Positions 18,981 through 26,948 of a stretch of 64,000 nt of DNA are shown here, piece by piece. Within the stretch, counting starts at the first letter, position 1, and every line of letters starts with the position of its first letter. Origin of the DNA: Flavobacterium salmonis (GTDB lineage Bacteria > Bacteroidota > Bacteroidia > Flavobacteriales > Flavobacteriaceae); NCBI RefSeq assembly GCF_903819435.1, contig NZ_CAIJDP010000058.1:1-64000 (forward strand), read 5' to 3'. The notes beneath the pieces are model-generated. The model did not search any database. It was not told where the DNA came from and was given only the letters and a program-made list of their open reading frames with translations. Position numbers and translations under genes: made by a program.

Positions 18981-19186
18981 CCCGTTGGGTGAAATTAAAA
19001 ATAAGTGTCTGGCTGCGTCCATTCGTCTTCGCTCAGGATAAACCTAGTCGAAGCCCTTTCGTATTCAAAAGCCTTCGACTCCGCTCAGGATGACATCAAT
19101 GCCCTAAGTTATAAAATGATGTTTTACTCACGATTTTATACTTTTTTTAGTCAAATCAATTTTTTTAATCAATTTCACACAACGGG
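18981..19186. mobile_element. MITE-like element with 16-bp terminal inverted repeats and 9-bp target duplication
   Basis: CCCGTTGGGTGAAATT at 18981-18996 is the inverted match (one mismatch) of AATTTCACACAACGGG at 19171-19186. The element is flanked on both sides by the identical 9-mer TTATTGTAA (18972-18980 and 19187-19195), as expected of a target-site duplication. It is 206 bp long and has no transposase gene, so it must be moved in trans. An open frame inside it that reads FDSAQDD is translated REP sequence, not a gene. Confidence 0.7.
19005..19095. repeat. REP-like palindrome arms nested in the MITE-like element
   Basis: A right arm (GTGTCTGGCTG... to TCGAAGCCC near 19054) appears split by about 30 bases that include a second left-arm-like piece (TCTTCGCTCAGGATAA). 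A complete left arm, GCCTTCGACTCCGCTCAGGATGACA, lies at 19071-19095. The same arms occur near the GIY-YIG gene at 43427-44159. Confidence 0.7.
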
Positions 19187-19199
19187 TTATTGTAATAAT

Positions 19200-19928
19200 T
19201 TATTTTGTTATTCCAATTATCACTCCGAAATTACCATCTGTTTGTATCCAGTTTTTTTCTGGTAAATACGTTCGTGAAACAAATCCATCCAAATATAAGG
19301 CATTTAAACAACCTAGTTTTTTAAAGTATTCTGCAAACTGATAGAAATTTATTTCCTTTTTGGACATTGCAAATACTATTTCGTTGTTTGGGAGAATTCC
19401 AACACCATTTCGAATATTTAAGTTTGTCGAATTTTCTTTAAAAGCGGGGTGAATTTTTCCGTTAATTACTAACATTGGCCCTGATTGCGTGGCATATTTT
19501 ATTTTACCATTATCTGTAAAATCATTTGTTAAGCAAATAATTGGTGTTGTGTTAGTAGTTATGTAAAAAACTCCATTTGGTTTAAGATAAAAATTTCCCT
19601 CACCTTGAGTTGTATCGATTTCAACTTTCTTAACCTTATTCTCAATGTAGAGCCCTTGTGGTGAGCTGTCTTTTTTATACATTCCTCCATTGGTTGCAAA
19701 AACAAGTTCTCTTTTTTGTTTTGTCAATTCAACCTTTAGATTTTCAGCATTTTTAAAATTTTCACCTTCCTGGTTTTTCCAATAAAATTCAACTTTTAGT
19801 TTTTTTGGATTAACGGTATAGCTAATGAAACGTTCATCATCATTTTTTGGTTCTTTAGATTGTACAAAAAAGCCAACTGAAGTGAACAAAATTATAATTA
19901 ATACTATGACAGCTTGTTTTCTCTTCAT
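19200..19928 (-). CDS. Phosphodiester glycosidase (NAGPA/DUF2233) domain protein
   Basis: A protein of about 242 residues. The frame is open to 19961, but the ATG at 19928 gives MKRKQAVIVLIIILFT..., a typical membrane anchor or signal peptide, so I prefer it. The body contains FATNGGMYKKDSSPQGLYIEN, GNFYLKPNGVFY, YATQSGPMLVINGKIHP, RNGVGILPNNEIVFAMS and ALYLDGFVSRTYLP. These match the conserved blocks of the NAGPA family (phosphodiester alpha-N-acetylglucosaminidase-like). The fold suggests hydrolysis of sugar-phosphodiester links in the periplasm; the substrate is unknown. Its stop codon lies five bases from the target duplication of the MITE-like element. Confidence 0.8.
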   Translation of the reverse strand: MKRKQAVIVLIIILFTSVGFFVQSKEPKNDDERFISYTVNPKKLKVEFYWKNQEGENFKNAENLKVELTKQKRELVFATNGGMYKKDSSPQGLYIENKVKKVEIDTTQGEGNFYLKPNGVFYITTNTTPIICLTNDFTDNGKIKYATQSGPMLVINGKIHPAFKENSTNLNIRNGVGILPNNEIVFAMSKKEINFYQFAEYFKKLGCLNALYLDGFVSRTYLPEKNWIQTDGNFGVIIGITK

Positions 19929-20000
19929 TTTTTTAGCATTTGGAAAAGCTTCCTGCAACAAATTCGATAACTAATTAAAATTTAATTTCGGCTGTGAAAC

Positions 20001-20540
20001 TTAATTTTTAACAGTTGAATTCATAATTTTGATTGTTTTTGAAATATCGATGAAGTCTTTCATGTATTTATTTTTTTCGTCTTCATCAATTGTATTCAGT
20101 ACCACAATAACAATAGTTGTTTTACATTCTATGACTAATGTAATTTGCTGGCTTTTGTCTAAATAATCATATGTTATAACCTTATATTTTCCGGTTAAAA
20201 AATTATCTTTATGAATATTCTCGAATTTTAATTCCTGCTCTCCAATTTTTACTCCTTTATTGTTTTCTTTTTGATATTGGTTTTCAATTTCAATCCAATT
20301 ATCAATTTCAGGTGCGGTTTCATAATCGTTACCAAAAACATAAATATAAGTTTTATCACTTACATTTTTTTCATCAGGGACAATAAAAAAAGGAACAGGA
20401 CCATCCTGAACCTGAATCCAGTTTTTAGGCATATCTACCAATAAAGTATGCTTTTTTGATACAATCATTTTAGTTTGAGCTTTTGAATAATTAATGCTCA
20501 TTACAAGTATAAATAGAATAAAGTATCTTTTACTTTTCAT
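20001..20540 (-). CDS. Exported protein of unknown function
   Basis: About 179 residues if translation starts at the ATG at 20540, which opens with a clear signal peptide (MKSKRYFILFILVMSINYSKAQ). The frame extends to 20609, but the extra residues look noncoding. The mature part begins with VSKKHTLLVDMPKNWIQVQDG and has alternating beta and charged segments, somewhat like PsbP-type small exported proteins. I do not assign a family. It is 72 bp upstream of the NAGPA-type gene and is probably cotranscribed with it. Confidence 0.65.
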   Translation of the reverse strand: MKSKRYFILFILVMSINYSKAQTKMIVSKKHTLLVDMPKNWIQVQDGPVPFFIVPDEKNVSDKTYIYVFGNDYETAPEIDNWIEIENQYQKENNKGVKIGEQELKFENIHKDNFLTGKYKVITYDYLDKSQQITLVIECKTTIVIVVLNTIDEDEKNKYMKDFIDISKTIKIMNSTVKN

Positions 20541-20747
20541 TATGGTTGTTATTATATTAGGTTGTCTTAAGTTTTCTGTTAAAATTTGTGTTGCTGTACA
20601 AGATAACAAGTTGTGGTTATGGTTTCTTGCACAATCTATTTTTGTCTTTATAACTCAATTATTTTTTATAAATATTTTTTACTCAAAAAATCAGCAAGCC
20701 GTTTTATACTGACTAATCTTGACTAATCAAGAATGTCGGCTGTATTT

Positions 20748-21704
20748 TTATTCAGACAACAATTTATAAAATTCAGAATTATTTTGAATTTCAGCGATTA
20801 TTTGCCCTCTCTCTTGTTCGTTCATCATTCCGCCCAATCTCCAGTAACTTAACTCAATTTTTCTATTTAAGAAATTTATGTAGTAATAAGTATATTCATT
20901 TTTATTTCTGGTTTCTTTTGTTGCTGTAACATTTTTAAAAGAATTTTCTAATTGGGCTTTTAAATCTTCTTTTTTGTGGTTTTTCAGCAAAGCATTGAAT
21001 GTAATATTTACAAGTTCAGAATTACTTGCTAAACCATTTTCAATAATGTTTGGTATTAAAATATCATAAGCTTTCTCTTCTTGATTTAGACCCAAATAAC
21101 ATTTAGAGTACATTTGCGCCATATAAATTTCTTCCGCAGCGAATTCATTTCCGCAAAAATGGCGATATGGATATTTTTTAGTTAAATCAAGGTAACTTAT
21201 TGCGCCTTGAAAATTTTTATTTTTTATCTCTAAATCAGCAAGTATTTTGCAAGCTCTGTTTTTATAATTTGCATAGGGCTCTCCCATTAATCCTGAGCCA
21301 ATTCCACCTTTTTCTTTGTCATTTGCTTCACTTTCTAAGACTTTTAAAAAAGTGTTTTTAGCATTCTTGTAATCCTCAAGTTCAAATTCTGCAAATCCTT
21401 TGTTATTTAAAGCCCTGAAAATAAGTTTTGATTTTGGATATTCTGCTATTAATTCTGTGTAGTTTTTAATTACTTTATTTAGAATTTTTTCTTTGATTTC
21501 AATAGAAAAATTCTGTTTTATTTTTTCGTCCTTATCTATGCCAACCGTGTCTCTTGCACTTACAATTTGATATAATTCATCATGCAATAGTTCTTGTATT
21601 GCTACTGTTTTCTCAAATAAAATTAAATCTTCATTTAAGCTCTTTTTCTGTCCAAAACTAATTGATGAAAATAAAAGCAAGATTGTAATTAAAATATTTT
21701 TCAT
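20748..21704 (-). CDS. Exported TPR-like helical protein
   Basis: About 318 residues from the ATG at 21704, which gives the signal peptide MKNILITILLLFSSISFGQ; the frame extends to 21734. The mature part is helical with repeated patterns such as LIFRALNNKGFAEFELEDYKNAK and AISYLDLTKKYPYRHFCGNEFAAEEIYMAQMYSKCYLGLNQ. These fit tetratricopeptide-like repeats in a periplasmic scaffold. There is no catalytic motif. It belongs to the non-pectin block. Confidence 0.7.
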   Translation of the reverse strand: MKNILITILLLFSSISFGQKKSLNEDLILFEKTVAIQELLHDELYQIVSARDTVGIDKDEKIKQNFSIEIKEKILNKVIKNYTELIAEYPKSKLIFRALNNKGFAEFELEDYKNAKNTFLKVLESEANDKEKGGIGSGLMGEPYANYKNRACKILADLEIKNKNFQGAISYLDLTKKYPYRHFCGNEFAAEEIYMAQMYSKCYLGLNQEEKAYDILIPNIIENGLASNSELVNITFNALLKNHKKEDLKAQLENSFKNVTATKETRNKNEYTYYYINFLNRKIELSYWRLGGMMNEQERGQIIAEIQNNSEFYKLLSE

Positions 21705-21974
21705 GATTTTGAAATTTTGAAATAGCATTATCAACGGTTCACAACTATCTACTGCTTATGGAAATAAAAACGAAGTTATGGAAAAAACTCTTTCCCATAA
21801 AAACAAAGCCAGCAATTTGAGGAAGTTGCTGTTAGTAGTTTTTGCGTTCTTTCCCCAAACTTTTCATATATAGTTGTCGATTTAAAACGAATTATTTTCT
21901 GCTTTTCAAAAAATTAAAAAAATGCTAATATTCATTAAACTTATAATAGACATACACGAGGGTTGTAGGTATTT

Positions 21975-22544
21975 TTATTTATCCATCTCATCGAAAATAA
22001 GAAGTTCATTGAGATAAATCCCTAATTGGCATGGCAATCTATCTTCTTCTTTAAAAGAAGCTGTTCCGCTTAATCTTCTTAAGCTCTCCTTTTCACTAGT
22101 TGAATTATCGGATTCAATTTTGTATTCTACTTCTCTACCCTGATATTTCATTTTCGTAATGTAAGGATTAGTTCGTTTTCGAAATAGTCCTGGTTCATTT
22201 TTTTCAAAGATCCAAACCTGATCATCTCCTTGAATATTAATGATTAATTTCGGTTTCTTCCATATCCAACCCCAATATTCAATACTCCCAATTTTATTTG
22301 ATTCTAATAGAATCTCAAATCCTTTAACAGTGAAAAATTTAGAAATTGGCTTAATATGATATGTCTTGCCCTCAGTCTGTAGCTCTCCTGTCAAAGTTGA
22401 CATAATCATCAATGTAGACTTTATCGAATTTTCGTCTATAATATTGTAATTCATTCTGTTATGGAAGCTATAGAGAGGATTTACAAAAACCGTTTTTTTA
22501 GTAAATGATATTTTTCTATTCATACATGTGTTCAATAAAATCAA
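21975..22544 (-). CDS. Hypothetical cytosolic protein
   Basis: A protein of up to 189 residues. A Met at residue 8 (22523) is an equally good start. No signal peptide is visible. The middle is beta-rich and aromatic (KIGSIEYWGWIWKKPKLIINI), and the C-terminus ends LPCQLGIYLNELLIFDEMDK. I do not recognise a family. The 5' flank (22545-22720) shows no full promoter consensus. Confidence 0.55.
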   Translation of the reverse strand: MILLNTCMNRKISFTKKTVFVNPLYSFHNRMNYNIIDENSIKSTLMIMSTLTGELQTEGKTYHIKPISKFFTVKGFEILLESNKIGSIEYWGWIWKKPKLIINIQGDDQVWIFEKNEPGLFRKRTNPYITKMKYQGREVEYKIESDNSTSEKESLRRLSGTASFKEEDRLPCQLGIYLNELLIFDEMDK

Positions 22545-22720
22545 TCATATATTCAACCCATTTTAGGTAAATTAGTGTAAATTATATTGCATATTATTAT
22601 TTTCCGAATATAATAAAATTATTTTCACAAATCATCTATAGCGTATTTTGGTTGTCCTTAAATTCTCCAAGGCTCAACTGCCATTTTTAAAATCATAAAA
22701 CCTATAATAGTCAGCAATAA

Positions 22721-22755
22721 AAAAATGCACGAAAAATATATCTTCGTGCATTTTT
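22721..22755 (-). terminator. Terminator of the minus-strand pectin operon
   Basis: AAAAATGCACGAA (22721-22733) pairs with TTCGTGCATTTTT (22743-22755), a 13-bp stem with T-runs in both directions. It lies 18 bp after the stop codon of the CE12 gene and closes the long operon that runs from 43057 to 22774. Confidence 0.85.
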
Positions 22756-22773
22756 AGGACCCTACCGTATATT

Positions 22774-23589
22774 TTATTTTTTAAAATTAGAGTTTAATTC
22801 CTTCATCCCCTGAAAAACTAATCTGGCTACCTCAACTCCTCCTTTTGTTTGAAAATGAGTGTTGTCTTTCTGGCCTTCCGGATAGGCTTCATATACCCCT
22901 GCGGGTAAATTCATGAAGTAGTTTTCAGTAACGTAAGGCTGTCCTTTTTTGGTAAAAAATTCTCTTGAAGCTTTGTTTAAATCTATTAAAGAAACCTTCA
23001 TCTCTGTGGCAACATCTTTGGGTGCTTTATCATATTCGCCATGGGCATTGTTTAAAATATTTTCTTTCCACGGGAAATTCCTTGCTACAGGAGTCAGGAT
23101 AATAGGATATGCTCCTTTTTCTCTTGCCTGCGATACAAAAAGCCTTAAAAACTCTTTGTACCCTTCAACATCTACATATCTTTCTGTTTTATCTACAGCT
23201 CCGTCATTATGTCCAAACTGCATGATAACTACATCTCCTTTTTTAAGGTTTTCATATACGGATCTCCAGCGTCCTTCCTGAAAAAATGTTCTGGTGCTTC
23301 TTCCTCCTCTTGCCCGGTCATCTACAAAAACACTATCTGTTTTTATTAAATTCTTTACTTGTTTTAAACTGTCTTTCGCAAAAAATTGTTGAAAAACCTG
23401 TCCCCAGCCAGTCACCGGATATCTCGTTTTCATATAATCTTTTCCCGGTTCATAATTATTGGCATAATCTGCCATAGTCGAATCCCCGATTAGATAAACG
23501 GTTGTTATATTGGATTTTTTTATTGTGAAAGCCATAATCATAAGGCTGGCAGCAATGCAAAAAATTGAAACTGTAAATTTTGAATTCAT
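22774..23589 (-). CDS. Rhamnogalacturonan acetylesterase (SGNH hydrolase, CE12-like)
   Basis: A protein of 271 residues with an N-terminal hydrophobic signal/anchor. SGNH blocks are clear: block I GDSTMADY with catalytic Ser at residue 37, block II with the conserved Gly in ARGGRSTRTF, block III QFGHNDG, and block V DNTHFQTKGG with the catalytic Asp and His. CE12 enzymes remove acetyl groups from rhamnogalacturonan. It should be periplasmic. The start overlaps the stop of the upstream esterase gene by one base (TAATG), which suggests translational coupling. It is the last gene of the long operon. Confidence 0.9.
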   Translation of the reverse strand: MNSKFTVSIFCIAASLMIMAFTIKKSNITTVYLIGDSTMADYANNYEPGKDYMKTRYPVTGWGQVFQQFFAKDSLKQVKNLIKTDSVFVDDRARGGRSTRTFFQEGRWRSVYENLKKGDVVIMQFGHNDGAVDKTERYVDVEGYKEFLRLFVSQAREKGAYPIILTPVARNFPWKENILNNAHGEYDKAPKDVATEMKVSLIDLNKASREFFTKKGQPYVTENYFMNLPAGVYEAYPEGQKDNTHFQTKGGVEVARLVFQGMKELNSNFKK

Positions 23590-24575
23590 TATTTATTTAA
23601 GTTTTTAATTAAAAAATCATAGATATAATTGACCGTAGGATCAACCCAGGGTTCAAACAGCCAGAAGGGATGCATTTTTACATCAAATTTATGAACTTCG
23701 GTATAAATTCCCCATTCTTTCATCATCCCGACTAACTCGTCCTGACCTGCATGAAATCTCGAAAATCCACTGTTAATGAATAAAACGGGACAGGAATTTT
23801 CGTTTGCCCAAAAAATACCGGAAGCGTCTTTCCAGATTTCGGGCTTTTCATAAAATGTACCTCCCAGCCATTCTACATCCGGAGAATTTGGTTTTCTGTT
23901 TAAATTTAGAGACGATGGTGCCATAAAATCGACTACCCCATCAATATCAACAATAGCCTGAATTTCACTTGAAAAACCTAAATTTCCATGATCGCCTTCT
24001 TTATATTGCACCCCATTTGTTAGTCCGACCAACATTGCCAGCTGTCCACCAGCCGAACAGCCGGAAATAGCAATTTTATTAGGGTCAATATGATACTTTT
24101 CTGCATTTGCCCGCATCCATCTGACAGCCGATTTGATATTGAAAACAGCTGCCGGATATTTTGCTTCCATCGAAAGCTGATATTCTACACATACTGTTAC
24201 TATGCCTTTGGCAGCTAATTTTTGTGCCATCGGAATTTGTAATGATTTATCTCCCGATCGCCATCCTCCGCCATGAACCATAATCAAAGCAGGATATTTT
24301 CCTGATTTCTTTGGAGAGAAAACATCGACATGCAAATCCCTGTCTCCAAAAGGAGTGTTTTTTAATGTGGTGTAAATAATCTGTCGGTGTTCTACAACTC
24401 CTGCCGGTAAGATATCTTTAGCTACTTTGATATCCGGAAAATGCCTGAGGTTCTTCTTAAACTCATTTGCTGCAGCAAAAGAAGTATCTCTTGGAATAAC
24501 ACTTACTGTCTTCTGTGCCCAAATTTGGAAACACAGAAAAAAAATTAGAACGAAAATGATTTTATCAAATCTCAT
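23589..24575 (-). CDS. Alpha/beta hydrolase, putative pectin or sugar esterase
   Basis: About 328 residues from the ATG at 24575, where MRFDKIIFVLIFFLCFQIWAQ forms a signal peptide; the frame extends to 24608. The fold shows an oxyanion-hole motif HGGGWRSGD, a nucleophile elbow SGCSAGG, and a late KMHPFW providing the catalytic His. This resembles the BD-FAE/carboxylesterase group found in polysaccharide loci. In this position it probably removes acetyl, methyl or feruloyl groups from pectin fragments in the periplasm; which ester is not readable. It is coupled to the CE12 gene by a one-base overlap. Confidence 0.8.
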   Translation of the reverse strand: MRFDKIIFVLIFFLCFQIWAQKTVSVIPRDTSFAAANEFKKNLRHFPDIKVAKDILPAGVVEHRQIIYTTLKNTPFGDRDLHVDVFSPKKSGKYPALIMVHGGGWRSGDKSLQIPMAQKLAAKGIVTVCVEYQLSMEAKYPAAVFNIKSAVRWMRANAEKYHIDPNKIAISGCSAGGQLAMLVGLTNGVQYKEGDHGNLGFSSEIQAIVDIDGVVDFMAPSSLNLNRKPNSPDVEWLGGTFYEKPEIWKDASGIFWANENSCPVLFINSGFSRFHAGQDELVGMMKEWGIYTEVHKFDVKMHPFWLFEPWVDPTVNYIYDFLIKNLNK

Positions 24576-24647
24576 TTTTTGCTTATTAAATAATGTAATC
24601 AAAATCAATAATAGGATTGAACTTCAAATATACTGACAGTAATCAAT

Positions 24648-26936
24648 TTATTCTTTGATAAACTTCGTTGTTTTAATTTTACCATTATCCAATATAATTT
24701 GTATAAAATAGTAACCCACAGAAAATCCTTCAACATTAATGGTTTGTTGAGTTGAATCATTCCCTTTCATCTCTTTTATTTTTGCACCGAAAAGATTATA
24801 AATTACAATTTTTTCAATCCCTGTGTCAGTACTCACTGTAAAATCATTGCCTTTTACCGGGTTTGGATAAAAAGAAAATTTATTAGTAAAATTTACATCC
24901 TTCACTGATAAATTACATGATGTTGGAACTCCAGTCGTTGTATTGATGCCGCTTATTGTGTTGCTTCCGTTTACTGTTTCTGCTTTATAAGGAATAATCG
25001 CATCACCATTAGGAATACTAATAGAAGAGCAGTTTTGGAATACAAGCCCTGTTACAAAATTGGCAACCATTCCCTTCTTTGCGCTAATCTTCACATTATC
25101 GAAAACAACATTGGTAATAAGGGATTCCGGCAAACCATAAAGTACTCCTGCATTGGCTGAATTGTTTACAGTAATATTTTTGAACGTAATATTTTTCCAG
25201 GTTGGTGTTGTACTTGTAACTGTTCCGGGAGTTAATGTTGATGGTGACGCTGTAGGCTCTTTTGGATACCAACTTGTAATTGCAAACGGAGTCGATACAT
25301 TTTCCATCGTAACATTCGAATAGTAAAATGTAGTTTCATTTCCCCCACGATCAATAGCTGATTTCAGACGGAATCCGTTGGAAGTGCCGTTAAAACTGCA
25401 ATTATCGACAAAAACATTGTTTACATTAGAAGTGTAGCTTCCCACCGAAACACCGTGACCCTCACCAAAAGCACAATTTTTAATTTTAATATTCTGAGAA
25501 TTGGCATCTACTGCCACATCATCGTCACCCACAGAGAATTTACAGTTCAGCACATCCAATCCGTCCCAGTACCATACATCCAGTGCATCTGTGTTTGGAG
25601 CAGTTTCCGGTGCAATAACTGTTACATTTTTGATTGTTCCGTTTCCACCACGGCCACTGCCGCTTTTTCCCATGGTAAGACTAACATTTGGGGCGTTGTG
25701 TACTGTAATATCAGAAATTAAAACCTTATTACAGGCCTTAAAACGTATTATCCCCGGACGGCCGATACCAGTAGCATCAAAGGCTGTCCACCAGGCGCTG
25801 CCATCTCCTTCTATAGTTCCCCCTCCGGTTATGGCAATATTGGTAAGGTTTTCTCCATAAATAAAGGTTGTATAACTATCCGTTGTTCCGCTGTTTGGAT
25901 AAGAACCGGCAGGAGATCCATTTCCGTTTCCGTAAGGCATCAACTGTAGGGTCGCACCGGCCGAAATTTGAAGATTAACATTGCTTTTCATCGTAATGGG
26001 ACCACTAAAAAAAGGTGAAGCAGCGGCAGGAACGACAACGGTTCCCCCTCCTGCAGCGTTTGCGGCAATAATAGCTGCATTTATAGCTGCCGCATTATCA
26101 AGATTGAAAGTGCTTCCCCCATATAATGCCTCGGTAATCACATATTGAGTGGCAGGTATGTTAGGCAGGATTTGTGTAGTGGCGGCATCAGGAAAAGTCT
26201 CTGCCACAAATTGTGCAACACGGGTGGTATTTGCGGTCATAGCAAACGTAATTGTTCTATTTGTCGAAACAAGAGTTCCGTTACCATCTACCCATTTTGA
26301 AAAAACATATCCATATTCTGGATTTGCCGTCAAACTTATCTGGATTCCTTCTGCATATTGGGTACCGGATAGATTCCCAATTATTGCTCCCGATGAAGCA
26401 GGACTCACATTGGTTGTCAAACTATACATGGTAACACTGGGGTCATTGGTCACTTTTTCAAAATAATCAAAATTACCTACATAGTTATTTCCCGAGACAG
26501 GTTTAAATACAAAATACAAATCATGTGTGCCTGCCGTTTGGCTTATTGCAGCAGAAACAATTTGATAAGTTGTCCAATTTGCCGTTGAAGTCGCATTAAC
26601 ACTGGCTGTACCAATCAGAGTACCAGCAACTGCATCTATTCTTATTTCAACAGTCCCGGCCAAAGTCCCAACTGTTTGTGATCCGGTTTGCGTTTTACTG
26701 GCAGCTGCGATATCAAAACGGGTATCATATTGACTAAAAACATGTCCTGCGAATTTAACCCAATATCCATTTTTGCAACTTCCGATATTCTTACCTCCGG
26801 AGAGAGCCGCATTAGCTTCTTTAGATACACCATTGTAGGCGCTATAGTTTTCTGCTTCAATACGCTGAATTGTTTGCGAAAATACTGTTAATGAATAGAG
26901 TACCAGTAATAAGGAAATAAAATATTGTTTTTTCAT
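24648..26936 (-). CDS. Polygalacturonase GH28 with CBM6-like domain, T9SS-secreted
   Basis: A protein of 762 residues. After the signal peptide (VFSQ) comes a CBM6-like module (about 22-165, beginning IQRIEAENYSAYNG). An InlB B-repeat-like module (about 170-245) has ISLTANPEYGYVFSKWVDGNG. A GH28 beta-helix (about 260-670) carries all four signature sites: APNTDALDVW, VGDDDVAVD, GHGVSVGS and FRLKS. A T9SS tail (about 690-762) has FYPNP and IYNLFGAKIKEM. It should hydrolyse polygalacturonate outside the cell. The gene starts only 12 bp after the CE8 gene, so demethylation and cleavage are coexpressed. Its first 245 residues are built like those of that neighbour. Confidence 0.94.
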   Translation of the reverse strand: MKKQYFISLLLVLYSLTVFSQTIQRIEAENYSAYNGVSKEANAALSGGKNIGSCKNGYWVKFAGHVFSQYDTRFDIAAASKTQTGSQTVGTLAGTVEIRIDAVAGTLIGTASVNATSTANWTTYQIVSAAISQTAGTHDLYFVFKPVSGNNYVGNFDYFEKVTNDPSVTMYSLTTNVSPASSGAIIGNLSGTQYAEGIQISLTANPEYGYVFSKWVDGNGTLVSTNRTITFAMTANTTRVAQFVAETFPDAATTQILPNIPATQYVITEALYGGSTFNLDNAAAINAAIIAANAAGGGTVVVPAAASPFFSGPITMKSNVNLQISAGATLQLMPYGNGNGSPAGSYPNSGTTDSYTTFIYGENLTNIAITGGGTIEGDGSAWWTAFDATGIGRPGIIRFKACNKVLISDITVHNAPNVSLTMGKSGSGRGGNGTIKNVTVIAPETAPNTDALDVWYWDGLDVLNCKFSVGDDDVAVDANSQNIKIKNCAFGEGHGVSVGSYTSNVNNVFVDNCSFNGTSNGFRLKSAIDRGGNETTFYYSNVTMENVSTPFAITSWYPKEPTASPSTLTPGTVTSTTPTWKNITFKNITVNNSANAGVLYGLPESLITNVVFDNVKISAKKGMVANFVTGLVFQNCSSISIPNGDAIIPYKAETVNGSNTISGINTTTGVPTSCNLSVKDVNFTNKFSFYPNPVKGNDFTVSTDTGIEKIVIYNLFGAKIKEMKGNDSTQQTINVEGFSVGYYFIQIILDNGKIKTTKFIKE

Positions 26937-26948
26937 ATTTAATTTTTT

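Noticed and set aside
19005..19265. Plus-strand open frame reading FDSAQDD
   Set aside because: The reading comes from a translated REP arm inside the MITE-like element and overlaps the 3' end of the NAGPA-type gene.
22560..22610. GTGTAAATTATATTGCATATT as another HTCS operator
   Set aside because: It needs extra bases relative to the motif and precedes a gene with no pectin role.
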